A stretch of 64,000 bases of DNA from Rhodoferax lacus. Lineage in GTDB: Bacteria > Pseudomonadota > Gammaproteobacteria > Burkholderiales > Burkholderiaceae_C. The notes beneath the pieces were generated by a model. The model saw only the letters and a program-made list of their open reading frames with translations, searched no databases and was not told where the DNA came from. Shown in pieces: positions 35,095 through 44,198 of the stretch; positions within the stretch are counted from its first letter, which is position 1, and the number at the start of each line of letters is the position of its first letter. The stretch covers positions 1 through 64,000 of the forward strand of contig NZ_QFZK01000001.1 of assembly GCF_003415675.1 (NCBI RefSeq), given 5' to 3'. The translations under genes and the position numbers were made by a program.

Positions 35095-36734
35095 GCAGCC
35101 AGGGCTTGCGGCGCTTCTGCGGCAGCTTTGGCGCGGTGGGCCAGCACCTCGTCGAGCCAGTCCACGCGCATCTCCGGCACGGCGGTGATCAGCTTCTGGG
35201 TGTAGGGGTGCTCGGGGTTGTCAAAAATCTTGTCGGTCTGGTCGAAGGCCACGAACTTGCCCTGCAACATCACGGCCGTACGGTGCGCAATGCGGTGCAC
35301 CACGTCCAGGTCATGGGTGATGAGGATGTAGCTCAGGTTGAGCTCGCGCTGCAGCTTGCGTAGCAGGGTCAGAATTTCTTCAGCCACCAGTGGGTCCAGG
35401 GCCGAGGTGGGCTCGTCCAGGATGATCATGTCGGGCCGTGCGGCCAGGGCCCGTGCAATGCAGACGCGCTGTTTTTGCCCGCCTGACAACTGGCCGGGGC
35501 GGCGGTCCAAAAACTCCAGCGGCAGTTCCACCAGGCGCATCAGTTCACGGGCGCGCTCCTGCATTTCCTTGCGGCCCACGCCGAAGTAGAACTGCACCGG
35601 GCGGCCTATGATTTCCATCAGGCTCTGGCGCGGGTTGATGGCCACATCGGGGATCTGGTAGACCAGCTGGATGCGCTGCTTGAGCTCCTTGCTGCGCTCC
35701 TTGAGGCTGCGCGGCAGGGCCTTGCCCTGGAAGATGATTTCTCCGCTGCGGGGGGGCAGCAGGCCGGTGACAATGCGCGCCAGCGTGGACTTGCCCGACC
35801 CCGACTCGCCCACCACCGCCACCGTCTCGCCCAGCTTCACGTCCAGCGACACGCCCTTGACCACATGGAAGGCGCCGTAATAGGCGTGGCAGTCCTTGAT
35901 GGACAGCACCGTGGTGTCTTCCTTGACCGTATCCTGGGCTGCGCGCTCGCTGGCTGCTGCGCCACGCACGGCCACCAGGCGGGCGGTGTAGTCCTGTTTG
36001 GCGTTGTGCAGAATCTGTGCGGTTTCGCCTTCTTCGACTTCCTTGCCATGGCGCAGCACCTTGATGCGGTCGGCCACCTGGGCTACCACGGCCAGGTCGT
36101 GGGTGATATAGATGGCTGCGGTGTTGTACTGCTTGATCAGGGACTTGAGCAGGATCAGCACCTCGATCTGCGTGGTCACGTCCAGCGCGGTGGTGGGCTC
36201 GTCGAGCACCAGCACATCGGGGCGGCAGGACATGGCCATGGCCGCCATGGCGCGCTGCAACTGGCCGCCAGAAGCCTGGTGCGGGTAGCGTGCGCCAAAG
36301 TTCTCGGGGTCGGGCAGGTCGAGTGCCTTGAAGAGCTGGCGCGCCCAGGCTTCGGCCTCGGTGCGGCTCATCAGCTTGTGGATCAACGGGGCTTCGCAGA
36401 CCTGGTCCATCAGCGTGTGGGCCGGGTTGAAGGCAGCGGTGGCGCTTTGGGCAATGTAGGCAATGCGCTTGCCGCGCATGCCGCGGCGGCCGTCCGCGTT
36501 GAGTGCGCGGATGTTCACGCCACCCAGCAGGATTTCACCCAGGGCAATGTGCACACCGGCACGGGCGTAGCACATGCTCGACAGGCCAATGGTGGACTTG
36601 CCCGCGCCCGACTCGCCAATCAGGCCTAGCACCTGGCCCTTGTTGACACGCACGTCCACGTTGTCGACGATGGCGCTGCCGCTCATGCTCTCCAGCCGCA
36701 GGCCCTTGATTTCCAGAATCAGTTGATCGCTCAT
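35091..36734 (-). CDS. Fused peptide/opine ABC transporter ATPase
   Basis: A 547-residue protein holding two complete ABC nucleotide-binding domains, equivalent to DppD and DppF joined, as in YejF or GsiA. Walker A motifs are GESGAGKST (about residue 40) and GESGSGKST (about 307); signatures are SGGQLQRAM and LSGGQKQRV. It energises import through the two permeases upstream. I use the ATG at 36734; 14 bases separate it from the permease stop, and the EamA gene overlaps its end. Confidence 0.93.
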   Translation of the reverse strand: MSDQLILEIKGLRLESMSGSAIVDNVDVRVNKGQVLGLIGESGAGKSTIGLSSMCYARAGVHIALGEILLGGVNIRALNADGRRGMRGKRIAYIAQSATAAFNPAHTLMDQVCEAPLIHKLMSRTEAEAWARQLFKALDLPDPENFGARYPHQASGGQLQRAMAAMAMSCRPDVLVLDEPTTALDVTTQIEVLILLKSLIKQYNTAAIYITHDLAVVAQVADRIKVLRHGKEVEEGETAQILHNAKQDYTARLVAVRGAAASERAAQDTVKEDTTVLSIKDCHAYYGAFHVVKGVSLDVKLGETVAVVGESGSGKSTLARIVTGLLPPRSGEIIFQGKALPRSLKERSKELKQRIQLVYQIPDVAINPRQSLMEIIGRPVQFYFGVGRKEMQERARELMRLVELPLEFLDRRPGQLSGGQKQRVCIARALAARPDMIILDEPTSALDPLVAEEILTLLRKLQRELNLSYILITHDLDVVHRIAHRTAVMLQGKFVAFDQTDKIFDNPEHPYTQKLITAVPEMRVDWLDEVLAHRAKAAAEAPQALAA

Positions 36735-36747
36735 GGTGGGATCCCTT

Positions 36748-37581
36748 TCAGAGTTCGGCCTGCGCGCCGGAGGGGCGGGCGTCAATGGACAGCATCCAGT
36801 CCACCACCAGGTTCACCGAGACGGTGAGCAGGGCAATGGCGGTGGCCGGGTAGATGGGCGCCATCATCCCGAAGTTGATGGCCGCAGCGTTCTCGCGCAC
36901 CATGCCACCCAGGTCGGCGTAGGGAGGCTGGATACCCAGGCCCAGGAAGGACAGGCCGGCGATGAACAGGAAGTTGAAGCAGAAGCGCAGTCCGAACTCG
37001 GAGATCAGCGGGGCCCAGGCATTGGGCAAAATTTCGCGGCGGATGATCCACCACAGGCCTTCACCGCGCAGGCGGGCGGCTTCCACATACTCCATCACGG
37101 TAAGGTTCATGCCCAGGGCGCGCGCCAGGCGGAACACGCGGGTGGAGTCCAGCACAGCGATGGTGAGGATCAGCACCGGAATGCTGGAGCCGAACACGCC
37201 CAGGATGATCAGCGCGAAGATCAGTCCGGGAATGGACAGCATCACATCCACCAGACGCGAGAAGAATATATCCACCCAGCCGCCCAGAACCGCGGCCACA
37301 AAGCCCAGCACGATGCCGATCAGGAAAGACAGCAGGGTGATGGCCAGGGCCACGCCAATCGTCATGCGCGCGCCGTACATGATGCGGGTGAGCATGTCGC
37401 GGCCGATCTGGTCGGCGCCCAGCAGCATTTTCATGGAGGGCTCATCCCAGGTGCCGCCCACGTTGGCGGACTGCCCGTAGGGCGCCAGCCAGGGCGTGAA
37501 GATGGAGACGAAGATAAAGATGGACACCACAGTCAGGCCGAACCAGGCCGAGAGGGTGGGTTTGTTGCCAAAGATTTTCAT
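36748..37581 (-). CDS. ABC transporter permease (DppC-like)
   Basis: A 277-residue inner-membrane permease with about six helices and the cytoplasmic EAA loop YVEAARLRGEGLWWIIRREILP that contacts the ATPase. The second-permease N-terminal pattern (TVVSIFIFVSIFTPWLAPYG) identifies it as DppC/OppC-like. It lies between the DppB-like gene (16 bases upstream) and the fused ATPase gene. Confidence 0.92.
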   Translation of the reverse strand: MKIFGNKPTLSAWFGLTVVSIFIFVSIFTPWLAPYGQSANVGGTWDEPSMKMLLGADQIGRDMLTRIMYGARMTIGVALAITLLSFLIGIVLGFVAAVLGGWVDIFFSRLVDVMLSIPGLIFALIILGVFGSSIPVLILTIAVLDSTRVFRLARALGMNLTVMEYVEAARLRGEGLWWIIRREILPNAWAPLISEFGLRFCFNFLFIAGLSFLGLGIQPPYADLGGMVRENAAAINFGMMAPIYPATAIALLTVSVNLVVDWMLSIDARPSGAQAEL

Positions 37582-37597
37582 GGGGTTTTCCTTCTTC

Positions 37598-38545
37598 TTA
37601 GCGTTTGTGGCGCAAACGGGGATTGACCAGAATGACCAGGATGTCGGCCAGGGTGTTGAGCATCACAAACACCATGGCAAACACCAGACCGCAAGCCTGG
37701 ATGACGGGCACGTCGCGCTTGGACACCGCATCCACCATCAACTGGCCGAGACCCGGGTACACAAACACCGCCTCGATCACCACCACGCCCACCACCAGGT
37801 AGGCCAGGTTGAGCGCAATCACCGTGATGATGGGTGCGGCCGCGTTGGGCAGGGCGTGGCGCACGATGACGCGGCCGCGTTTGGCACCCTTCAGGAAAGC
37901 CATTTCAATATACGGCGTGGACATGACCGACAGCACCGAGCTGCGCGTCATCCGCAGCATGTGCGCGGCCACCAGCAGGGTGAGTGTGATGGCCGGTAGC
38001 GTGGTCTGGTAAACACGCTCGGAAAACGGCATGCCTGCAAACACGGTGGAGAGCGAGGGGAACCAGTCGACCTCCACGGCAAAGAAGATGATCAGCAGAT
38101 AAGCAATAAAAAACTCGGGCAACGAGATCGCCGTGAGCGTGATGATGTTGGCCAGTTTGTCGGACAGCTTGCCTTCGTTGATGGCCGAAAAAATACCCAG
38201 GCCCACGGCCACGGGAATGGCAATCATGGCGGCGTAGCCGGCCAGAAAAAGCGTGTTGCCCAGGCGCGGCAGGATTTCATCGACGATGACACGCTTGTTG
38301 GTCAAGGCCACGCCCAGGTCGCCATGCAGGGCACCGCTGAGCCAGTTGAAATAGCGCAGGTAGGCGGGGACGTCCAGGCCCAGTTCCTTGCGGAAGATCA
38401 CCAGGGCTTCTGGCGTGGCGCCCTGACCCAGCACCGCCGAGGCAACGTCGCCGGGCAGGATCTGGGTACAGACAAAAATCAGGACGGAGACAGCAAATAG
38501 CGTCAGCACTCCCAGCAGGAGCCGGTTCAATATCAGTTTGGCCAT
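37598..38545 (-). CDS. ABC transporter permease (DppB-like)
   Basis: A 315-residue permease starting with the DppB/OppB-type N-terminal helix (RLLLGVLTLFAVSVLIFVCT followed by QILPGD) and including the EAA-type loop EMAFLKGAKRGRVIVRHALP. Pairs with the DppC-like permease to form the channel. It is separated from the substrate-binding protein gene by 225 bases that carry an intrinsic terminator. Confidence 0.92.
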   Translation of the reverse strand: MAKLILNRLLLGVLTLFAVSVLIFVCTQILPGDVASAVLGQGATPEALVIFRKELGLDVPAYLRYFNWLSGALHGDLGVALTNKRVIVDEILPRLGNTLFLAGYAAMIAIPVAVGLGIFSAINEGKLSDKLANIITLTAISLPEFFIAYLLIIFFAVEVDWFPSLSTVFAGMPFSERVYQTTLPAITLTLLVAAHMLRMTRSSVLSVMSTPYIEMAFLKGAKRGRVIVRHALPNAAAPIITVIALNLAYLVVGVVVIEAVFVYPGLGQLMVDAVSKRDVPVIQACGLVFAMVFVMLNTLADILVILVNPRLRHKR

Positions 38546-38630
38546 GGCATGTTCTTATTTGTGAATTGACTCAACTGACAACGGGTTTGCGCAGCTTGCA
38601 AACCTGTACATCAGCACCTGGTACACATCA

Positions 38631-38670
38631 AAAAAAGCGGGGAGAGCTATAAGGCCCGACCCGCTTTTAA
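38631..38670 (-). terminator. Intrinsic terminator between binding protein and permease genes
   Basis: On the minus strand, a nine-base stem AAAAGCGGG / CCCGCTTTT with an 18-base loop is followed by a run of seven T. It lies 100 bases past the stop of the substrate-binding protein gene and before the dppB-like start. It probably ends most transcripts after the binding-protein gene and lets a fraction read through to the membrane components. Confidence 0.7.
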
Positions 38671-38770
38671 TTCTTCGTCTACCTTGACAAAACCCATGCA
38701 ATTTCCAGACCCGGACAACCCATATGGTCGCCCGGATATAAAAATGCGTCGGCTGTCAAAGCCCTGCTTG

Positions 38771-40345
38771 TTACGCGAACCAACCCTTTTCCGCAATGCG
38801 GTCATCGGCCATGTCGTAACGGCCAGAGATCGTCAGACCTTGCAGCTTGGTGCTGCAGGCGTCCAAGTAGTCTTGCACGGCGAAGCACACCATGCCGGAG
38901 TTCTGCGCAATCAGTTCCTGGCAACGCGCGTACATCGCGCCGCGCTTCTTCTGGTCCATTTCGACACGGGCTGCAACCAGGGTCTTTGTGAACTCGGGGT
39001 TGTCAAAGTGGGTGTCGTTCCAGGGGTTCTTGGTGCCACCGAAGAAGGTGCTGGTGAGCTGGTTGTCGATGGTGGGACGGTTGCCCCAGTACACCGCGCA
39101 GAAGGGTGACTTCAGCCAGACGTTGTCCCAGTAGCCGTCGCCGGAGACGCGCTTCAGATCGAGGGTGATGCCGGCCTTGGACAGCGATTCCTGGTAGATC
39201 TGGCCGGAGTCCGTTGCACCGGAGAAGGCACCTTCAGAGACTTGCAGTTCGACGGGGCCGCTCAGACCCGATTTCTTGTAGTGGAACTTGGCCTTTTCCG
39301 GATCGTAGGCGATCTGCTTTTGCTTGGTGTCGTAGTACTTCATCTTGGTGCCGACGGTGTGGTCGTTACCGATGGAAGCATAGCCAGAGAACACGTTGTC
39401 AACGATCTGCTTGCGGTCAATGCCGTACTTCAGGGCCAGCATCAGGTCCTTGTTGGCGAAGGGCTGCTTGTCGGTGTGGGCCACAAAGGCAAAGCGGTTG
39501 CCCATGCCGGGTGTGCGCGACAGGCGCAGGTTCTTGTTCTTGGCCAGCAGCGCTGCGGTCTTGGGGTCCACGCGGTTGATGATGTCGACCTGGCCGGTGA
39601 CCAGGGCCTGGGTGCGCGCAGCGGCGTCGCCGATGTAGCGCAGTTCCACGCGGTCAAAATTGCCGCGGTTGGGCTTCCAGTAGTTGCCGGGCTTCTTCTT
39701 GAAGGTGGCGCGCACGCCGGGCTGGAATTCTTCCAGCACATAGGCGCCGGTGCCATCAGGCTTGCTGAAATCGGTGGTGCCGTTGGGCACGACGATGATG
39801 TGGTAGTCGGAGAGGTTGAAGGGCAAGTCGAGGTTGCCATTGCTCATGGTGATGCCAACCTGGGTGGCGCTGAGCTTTTTGATGTCAGAGATGTCAGCCA
39901 GCAACGACTTGGCAGGCGACTTTGTCTCACCGCGGTGCAGGTTCAGGGAGTAGATGACGTCATCTGCGTCCAGCGTTTTGCCGGAAGTGAAAGTGATGCC
40001 CTTGCGTACATTGAAGATCCATTCGGTAGCACCGGGCTTGACTTCCCAGCTCTCGAACAGTTCGCCGGTGGCGTCGCCGTTGTCAGCCACTTCAACCAGG
40101 TTGTTCCAGAGCATCAGGCTCATGGAGATGGGGATGGAGTCCGCATAGGTACGTGGATCCAGGCTGTCAGAAGGCGAGCCGCCTTCCATGCCGATGCGCA
40201 AAGTGCCGCCCTTTTTCGGTGCGCCTGCTGCCAGGGCTGGCATGGATCCGAAAGCTGCGGAGAGTCCGACTGCGGACGCTCCGAGAACCATTTGACGACG
40301 GTCCAGGATGATGCCCGATTCCGTTTTATTTTCGATCATTGCCAT
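38771..40345 (-). CDS. ABC transporter substrate-binding protein (family 5)
   Basis: A 524-residue periplasmic binding protein of the peptide/nickel/opine family. The N-terminus has a probable twin-arginine signal (DRRQMVLGASAVGLSAAF, cleavage after ALAAG), then GTLRIGMEGGSPSDSLDP and WEVKPGATEWIFNVRKGI, which are typical of SBP family 5. It captures the ligand for the DppB/DppC-like importer. The ligand cannot be read from sequence; nearby genes suggest a modified amino acid, peptide or betaine derivative. Confidence 0.92.
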   Translation of the reverse strand: MAMIENKTESGIILDRRQMVLGASAVGLSAAFGSMPALAAGAPKKGGTLRIGMEGGSPSDSLDPRTYADSIPISMSLMLWNNLVEVADNGDATGELFESWEVKPGATEWIFNVRKGITFTSGKTLDADDVIYSLNLHRGETKSPAKSLLADISDIKKLSATQVGITMSNGNLDLPFNLSDYHIIVVPNGTTDFSKPDGTGAYVLEEFQPGVRATFKKKPGNYWKPNRGNFDRVELRYIGDAAARTQALVTGQVDIINRVDPKTAALLAKNKNLRLSRTPGMGNRFAFVAHTDKQPFANKDLMLALKYGIDRKQIVDNVFSGYASIGNDHTVGTKMKYYDTKQKQIAYDPEKAKFHYKKSGLSGPVELQVSEGAFSGATDSGQIYQESLSKAGITLDLKRVSGDGYWDNVWLKSPFCAVYWGNRPTIDNQLTSTFFGGTKNPWNDTHFDNPEFTKTLVAARVEMDQKKRGAMYARCQELIAQNSGMVCFAVQDYLDACSTKLQGLTISGRYDMADDRIAEKGWFA

Positions 40346-40642
40346 GTTTGTAGATCTCCAATCAAATCAAGTAAAGGTATCCGGAGCCATCATCCGCGAT
40401 GGTCTTGGCCCCGGAAAATTTGAGAGCAACTAGTGTTTAGCCCCATGAACATAGTATTGCAATTCGTTCGGCAATATTCATCAACGTATTCCCTTAGCGC
40501 GCATTTTTTTTGGCTGGCAAGCGGTATTTTTTCGTATTGATTTTTCGGGCCTGGTCGCGTTGATGTTCAAGCACGTCGCATGCAGTGAATAAACTTGTTC
40601 ACGCTCTGCTAGGACCCATAAAACCACCACTTTTGTCGCGAT
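40346..40642. promoter_or_regulatory. Intergenic region upstream of binding-protein gene
   Basis: Nearly 300 bases between the CocE stop and the binding-protein start, AT-richer than its surroundings. On the minus strand a purine-rich GGAGATC precedes the ATG. It contains an imperfect palindrome at 40585-40602 and is the likely promoter region of the ABC transporter operon. No coding sequence is visible. Confidence 0.45.
40585..40602. promoter_or_regulatory. Imperfect palindrome, candidate operator
   Basis: GTGAATAAACTTGTTCAC is an 18-base imperfect inverted repeat (14 of 18 positions symmetric; arms GTGAA and TTCAC). It sits in the long leader of the transporter operon, about 240 bases upstream of the binding-protein start, and could bind a dimeric regulator. 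Confidence 0.3.
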
Positions 40643-42655
40643 TCAGAGCAGGTTTCGCCGGATTTTGTGGTCCCAGTCCCGGCTCCAGACCAGCACGTCA
40701 TTCTCAAAGGCCTCAAGGCGTCCCGTGACATGCCAATGGGTCTTGCTGGCGGTCATGGCGGAGCGGGTTTCGGTACGTACTTTCCAGTCGCCGCGTTCGC
40801 GTTCTTCGGTCCAATGGCACTCCTGACGGGCGCTCAAAGGGTCGTTGGGCAGGATGCTGTAGCTCTCGCGGCCGCACGCCCATAGTGCAAGGCCGTGCTC
40901 CGCAATGGTGCTGCGGCCAAAGTCATCGACGATGGTGAGCCGTGTTTCACCCGTGGCCTGGTCGCGGGTGAGCTCGCGTTTGTTGAATGGCTTGCTGTGT
41001 TCCACCAGTTTGACCGGCGCTGCGGCTTCGCTGGGGGCAAAGACGGGCGCCTTCTCGTTGCGGCGGGCGGCGCGCACGGGCAGGTCGATGAAACTGGCGG
41101 CGGTGTGGACGGTGAGCATGACCGGTTCGGGCGACGGCCAGATCATGGGCCAGTAACTGGTGGAGAGGGACACGCGCAACTTGTGCCCTTTGGGCAGGGT
41201 TGCTGCTACATCGTCCAGCGGAATGCGCACGGTGTAGGTCTTGCCCACTTCCAGCGCTTGCGGTTTTTCGTGGCCGTTGCGGTGGCAGAGGTTGAAAACC
41301 GCATAGCTGATGCGCGATACCGCGCCGTCCGGCCAGACCATGTTCAGGCGCACCGCCACATTGGCCACGGGCTTGTCGGAACTGAACTTGAGGGTGAACG
41401 TGGGCGCGCCCACCAGGTCCATGTCTTTGCCCAGCGGCACGCTATCGAATGTGAGCGAGCCCGAGTCGTCATGGCGCTGGTCGCCAGCGAACTCCGGCCC
41501 CAGCCAGATGATGCAGTACTCGCCACCATCACCGCCCACGCTTTGCAGGCTGTTGTGGGTTTGCTTGCCGGCTTTGCCTTTGGCGGTGGACAGGCCCTCG
41601 GCATTCAGATGCCAACGCTGCACCTCGCCCTTGTCAAACGGCCACTGGATGTCGCTGACCCAGCGGCCCGCGATGTGGCTGATGGAGCCACCCGGGCGGG
41701 ACGGCTCCATGATGTAGGTTCGAAAGGCCGGGTCCTTTTGCACGCCTGTGTTCTCGCCTTTAAGCCACTGGTCCCACCAGCGCAGGGCCTCCTGCAAGAA
41801 GCCGATGCGCGGCTCCGGCACGGCAAAGTGCGGATACTTGTGGGCCCAGGGGCCGATGATGCCTTTGGCAGGTGACTTCAGGTTGCCCACCAGCCGCGGC
41901 ACGGCGTTGGTGTAGGCATCGTTCCAGCCGCCAACGGCCAGCACGGCGGCTTGAATGGCGGAGTAGTCCTCATTGACCGAGCCGTGTTTCCAGTAGGCGT
42001 CGCGGTGCGGGTGTTGCAGCCAGTCAATGGCCAACAGCGGCTCGGCCTCCAGGCGCTGCAGCCACATGTCGCGCCAGCGCTCGCCCACCAGCAGAGGGTC
42101 CGGCGCGCGTGAGGAGTAGGCAAACATGGTGGCCGACCAGCCCAGGTTTTCATTGAGCAGACAACCACCCTTGTAGTGGATGTCGTCGGTATAGCGATCA
42201 TCGGTGGAGCACAGGGTGATGATGGCCTTGAGCCCCTCGGGCCGCATGGCCGCCACCTGCAAGCTGTTGAAGCCGCCCCACGATATGCCCATCATGCCGA
42301 TGTTGCCGCTGCACCAGGGCTGCTGGCGCAACCAGGCAATCACCGCGCAGGCGTCGTCGAGTTCCACCTGCGTGTATTCGTCCAGCATCACCCCATCGGA
42401 ATCCCCGCTGCCGCGCATGTCCACGCGCACACAGGCATAGCCGTGGCCGGCAATATACGGGTGGGTAAGGGCGTCACGTATATGCGTGCCGTCGCGTTTG
42501 CGGTAGGGCAGGTATTCGAGGATGGCCGGCACCGGGTGCTTGCCGGCATCCTTGGGTAGCCAGATGCGTGCGGCGAGTTGCGTGCCATCGGGCAGGGTGA
42601 TGAAGGTGTTGGATATTTCCTGGACCTTGCGGGGGAATGATTTCACAGTTTTCAT
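40643..42655 (-). CDS. CocE/NonD family alpha/beta hydrolase
   Basis: A 670-residue hydrolase of the X-Pro dipeptidyl-peptidase (S15)/cocaine-esterase family. The nucleophile Ser is in GMMGISWGGFNSLQ (about residue 125), preceded by RVDMRGSGDSDG for the oxyanion region; the His is probably in WAHKYPHFAVPEP. The C-terminal jelly-roll domain (LVGAPTFTLKFSSDKPVANV) is also present. No signal peptide, so it acts in the cytoplasm. It would cleave an ester or amide, possibly of a compound brought in by the adjacent ABC transporter. Confidence 0.88.
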   Translation of the reverse strand: MKTVKSFPRKVQEISNTFITLPDGTQLAARIWLPKDAGKHPVPAILEYLPYRKRDGTHIRDALTHPYIAGHGYACVRVDMRGSGDSDGVMLDEYTQVELDDACAVIAWLRQQPWCSGNIGMMGISWGGFNSLQVAAMRPEGLKAIITLCSTDDRYTDDIHYKGGCLLNENLGWSATMFAYSSRAPDPLLVGERWRDMWLQRLEAEPLLAIDWLQHPHRDAYWKHGSVNEDYSAIQAAVLAVGGWNDAYTNAVPRLVGNLKSPAKGIIGPWAHKYPHFAVPEPRIGFLQEALRWWDQWLKGENTGVQKDPAFRTYIMEPSRPGGSISHIAGRWVSDIQWPFDKGEVQRWHLNAEGLSTAKGKAGKQTHNSLQSVGGDGGEYCIIWLGPEFAGDQRHDDSGSLTFDSVPLGKDMDLVGAPTFTLKFSSDKPVANVAVRLNMVWPDGAVSRISYAVFNLCHRNGHEKPQALEVGKTYTVRIPLDDVAATLPKGHKLRVSLSTSYWPMIWPSPEPVMLTVHTAASFIDLPVRAARRNEKAPVFAPSEAAAPVKLVEHSKPFNKRELTRDQATGETRLTIVDDFGRSTIAEHGLALWACGRESYSILPNDPLSARQECHWTEERERGDWKVRTETRSAMTASKTHWHVTGRLEAFENDVLVWSRDWDHKIRRNLL

Positions 42656-42772
42656 CGTGTTGCTTTCACAAGTAGTTCCAATACCAGATGCAGACTATGT
42701 CACGCCGCCGCCAGCTGGGTGGGTGCGCAGTGACCGGGGGGCCCAATTCATTGCACGCCAACATCGCCTGCA

Positions 42773-42868
42773 GACGCAGGACGGCATGGCGCTCGACGCC
42801 GGTAGGTAAAGGAGGAGCCCGAAGGGCGGGGGACACGGACGGCGTTGAGTGCCATGGCGGCCTGCGTC
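42773..42868. repeat. Inverted repeat between CocE and enolase-superfamily genes
   Basis: Two 28-base arms at 42773-42800 and 42841-42868 are inverted copies, matching at 24 of 28 positions, around a 40-base centre that itself contains AGCCCGAAGGGC. The structure fills most of the 254-base gap between two same-strand genes. There is no T-run, so it is not a standard terminator; it may be a REP/BIME-like element or an mRNA-stabilising hairpin. Confidence 0.6.
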
Positions 42869-42909
42869 CAGAAGTGCCTGATGTCCCCCAGTGCCCAGAC
42901 ATACCTACG

Positions 42910-44100
42910 TCACACCATATGCGGCGTATGCGTCATATCCAGATGCAGCGCGTTACCCACATACGGGTGCGCCAAGGCAACCGCTTCATTCAATTCCACA
43001 CCCAGCCCCGGCTCGGTGGGCGGAATGATGTAGCCGCTCTCCCAGCGGATCGGCTTCTTCAACAGCTCGCCATAAAAACCGCCACCGTCATAAATGGTTT
43101 CCAGAATCAGGAAGTTGGGCGTGCTGGTAGATACCTGAATGGCCGCCGCCCAGGTGATGGGGCCGCAATAGATGTGCGGCGCAATCTGCGCGTGCACAGC
43201 CTCGGCCATGGAGGCAATCTTCTTGGCCTCGGTAATGCCACCCACACGCGCCAGGTTCATTTGCAAAATGCTGGCCGCGCCTTCTTCCAGTACACGCTGG
43301 AACTCCCACTTGGTGGTGAGACGCTCACCGGCAGCAATGGGGATGGAGGTAGCACGCGCCACCTTGGCCATTTCTTTTTGGTTGTCCGGCGGAATGGGTT
43401 CTTCAAACCACAGCGGATCGTATTTTTCCAGGCGCTTGGCCAGCCGGATGGCGCCCGATGCGGTCATCTGCCCGTGGGTGCCAAACAGCAAGTCGGCCTT
43501 GTTGCCCACGGCTTCGCGCAGCAATTTGCAAAAGCGCTCTGAGCGGTCCAGGTCTTCCAGCGACAACTGGTGGCCGTCGTACACGGTGTAGGCGCCGGCC
43601 GGGTCGAACTTGACCGCATTGAAACCCATCTCCACATATTCGGCCGCGCGCACGGCGGCGAGTTCCGGGTCGGCATAGACGTTGGTCTTGTCACCCGGCT
43701 TGGGGTAGATGTAGGTGTAGCTGCGCAGCTTCTCGTGCACCTGGCCGCCCAGCAGTTTGTAGACAGGCTTGTTGAGCTCCTTGCCCTTGATGTCCCAGCA
43801 GGCCATGTCAATGGCGCTCAGAATGCCCATCATGGAAGTGTCGGGCCGCTGGATGAAGCCGCCGCCATAGACGCTGCGCCATATTTTTTCGGTATCAAAC
43901 GGGTCCTGCCCCACCACGTAGCGCTCCACCACATCGCGCGCCATTTTTTCGACGATGTGCGGGTGGTAGGGCAGGTTATATATTTCCCCCACGCCTTCCA
44001 CGCCGGTGTCGGTGATCAGCTTGATGAACACGTAATAGCGTCCGCCAAAGCCGGGGGGCGGGTTGCCTACGGTGAAGGTCTTGATGTCTTTGATTTTCAT
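42910..44100 (-). CDS. Mandelate racemase/muconate lactonizing enzyme family protein
   Basis: A 396-residue enolase-superfamily enzyme, nearest in style to sugar-acid dehydratases such as DgoD. The N-terminal capping domain begins MKIKDIKTFTVGNPPPGFGG. In the barrel, LWFEEP and AAGERLTTKWEF supply two metal-binding Glu, and IAPHIYCGP the catalytic His. However, the position that normally carries the first metal-binding Asp reads GTHG (residues 207-210), and the Asp normally partnering the His is Asn282 (QMNLARVGG). It may be a specialised dehydratase or epimerase in the pathway with the flanking dehydrogenases. The ATG at 44100 is the clear start. Confidence 0.85.
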   Translation of the reverse strand: MKIKDIKTFTVGNPPPGFGGRYYVFIKLITDTGVEGVGEIYNLPYHPHIVEKMARDVVERYVVGQDPFDTEKIWRSVYGGGFIQRPDTSMMGILSAIDMACWDIKGKELNKPVYKLLGGQVHEKLRSYTYIYPKPGDKTNVYADPELAAVRAAEYVEMGFNAVKFDPAGAYTVYDGHQLSLEDLDRSERFCKLLREAVGNKADLLFGTHGQMTASGAIRLAKRLEKYDPLWFEEPIPPDNQKEMAKVARATSIPIAAGERLTTKWEFQRVLEEGAASILQMNLARVGGITEAKKIASMAEAVHAQIAPHIYCGPITWAAAIQVSTSTPNFLILETIYDGGGFYGELLKKPIRWESGYIIPPTEPGLGVELNEAVALAHPYVGNALHLDMTHTPHMV

Positions 44101-44117
44101 GTTTGTCTCCAGGTTTT

Positions 44118-44196
44118 GCCGCCGGGCCGCCCCAAGGCAAAACGCTCCCCCTCGGGGGGCAGCGCAGCACACGGAGTGGCAAGCGTGGGGGTTAAT
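44118..44196. repeat. REP-like GC-rich intergenic repeat
   Basis: GC-rich element with a core palindrome CCCCCTCGGGGG and the flanks GGGCCGCCCCAAGG and GAGTGGCAAGCGTGGGGG, filling the gap between two same-strand genes. From memory, sequences of this type recur in intergenic regions of Comamonadaceae genomes. It could form a hairpin in the mRNA after the aldehyde dehydrogenase gene. Confidence 0.5.
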
Positions 44197-44198
44197 CT

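Noticed and set aside
38631-38670. Riboswitch or attenuator in the transporter operon
   Set aside because: Only a simple terminator hairpin is visible; I find no alternative antiterminator pairing or known aptamer pattern.
40899-41875. Plus-strand frame opposite the CocE gene
   Set aside because: It is a shadow of the CocE coding sequence; its translation has no domain pattern and no ribosome-binding site is apparent.
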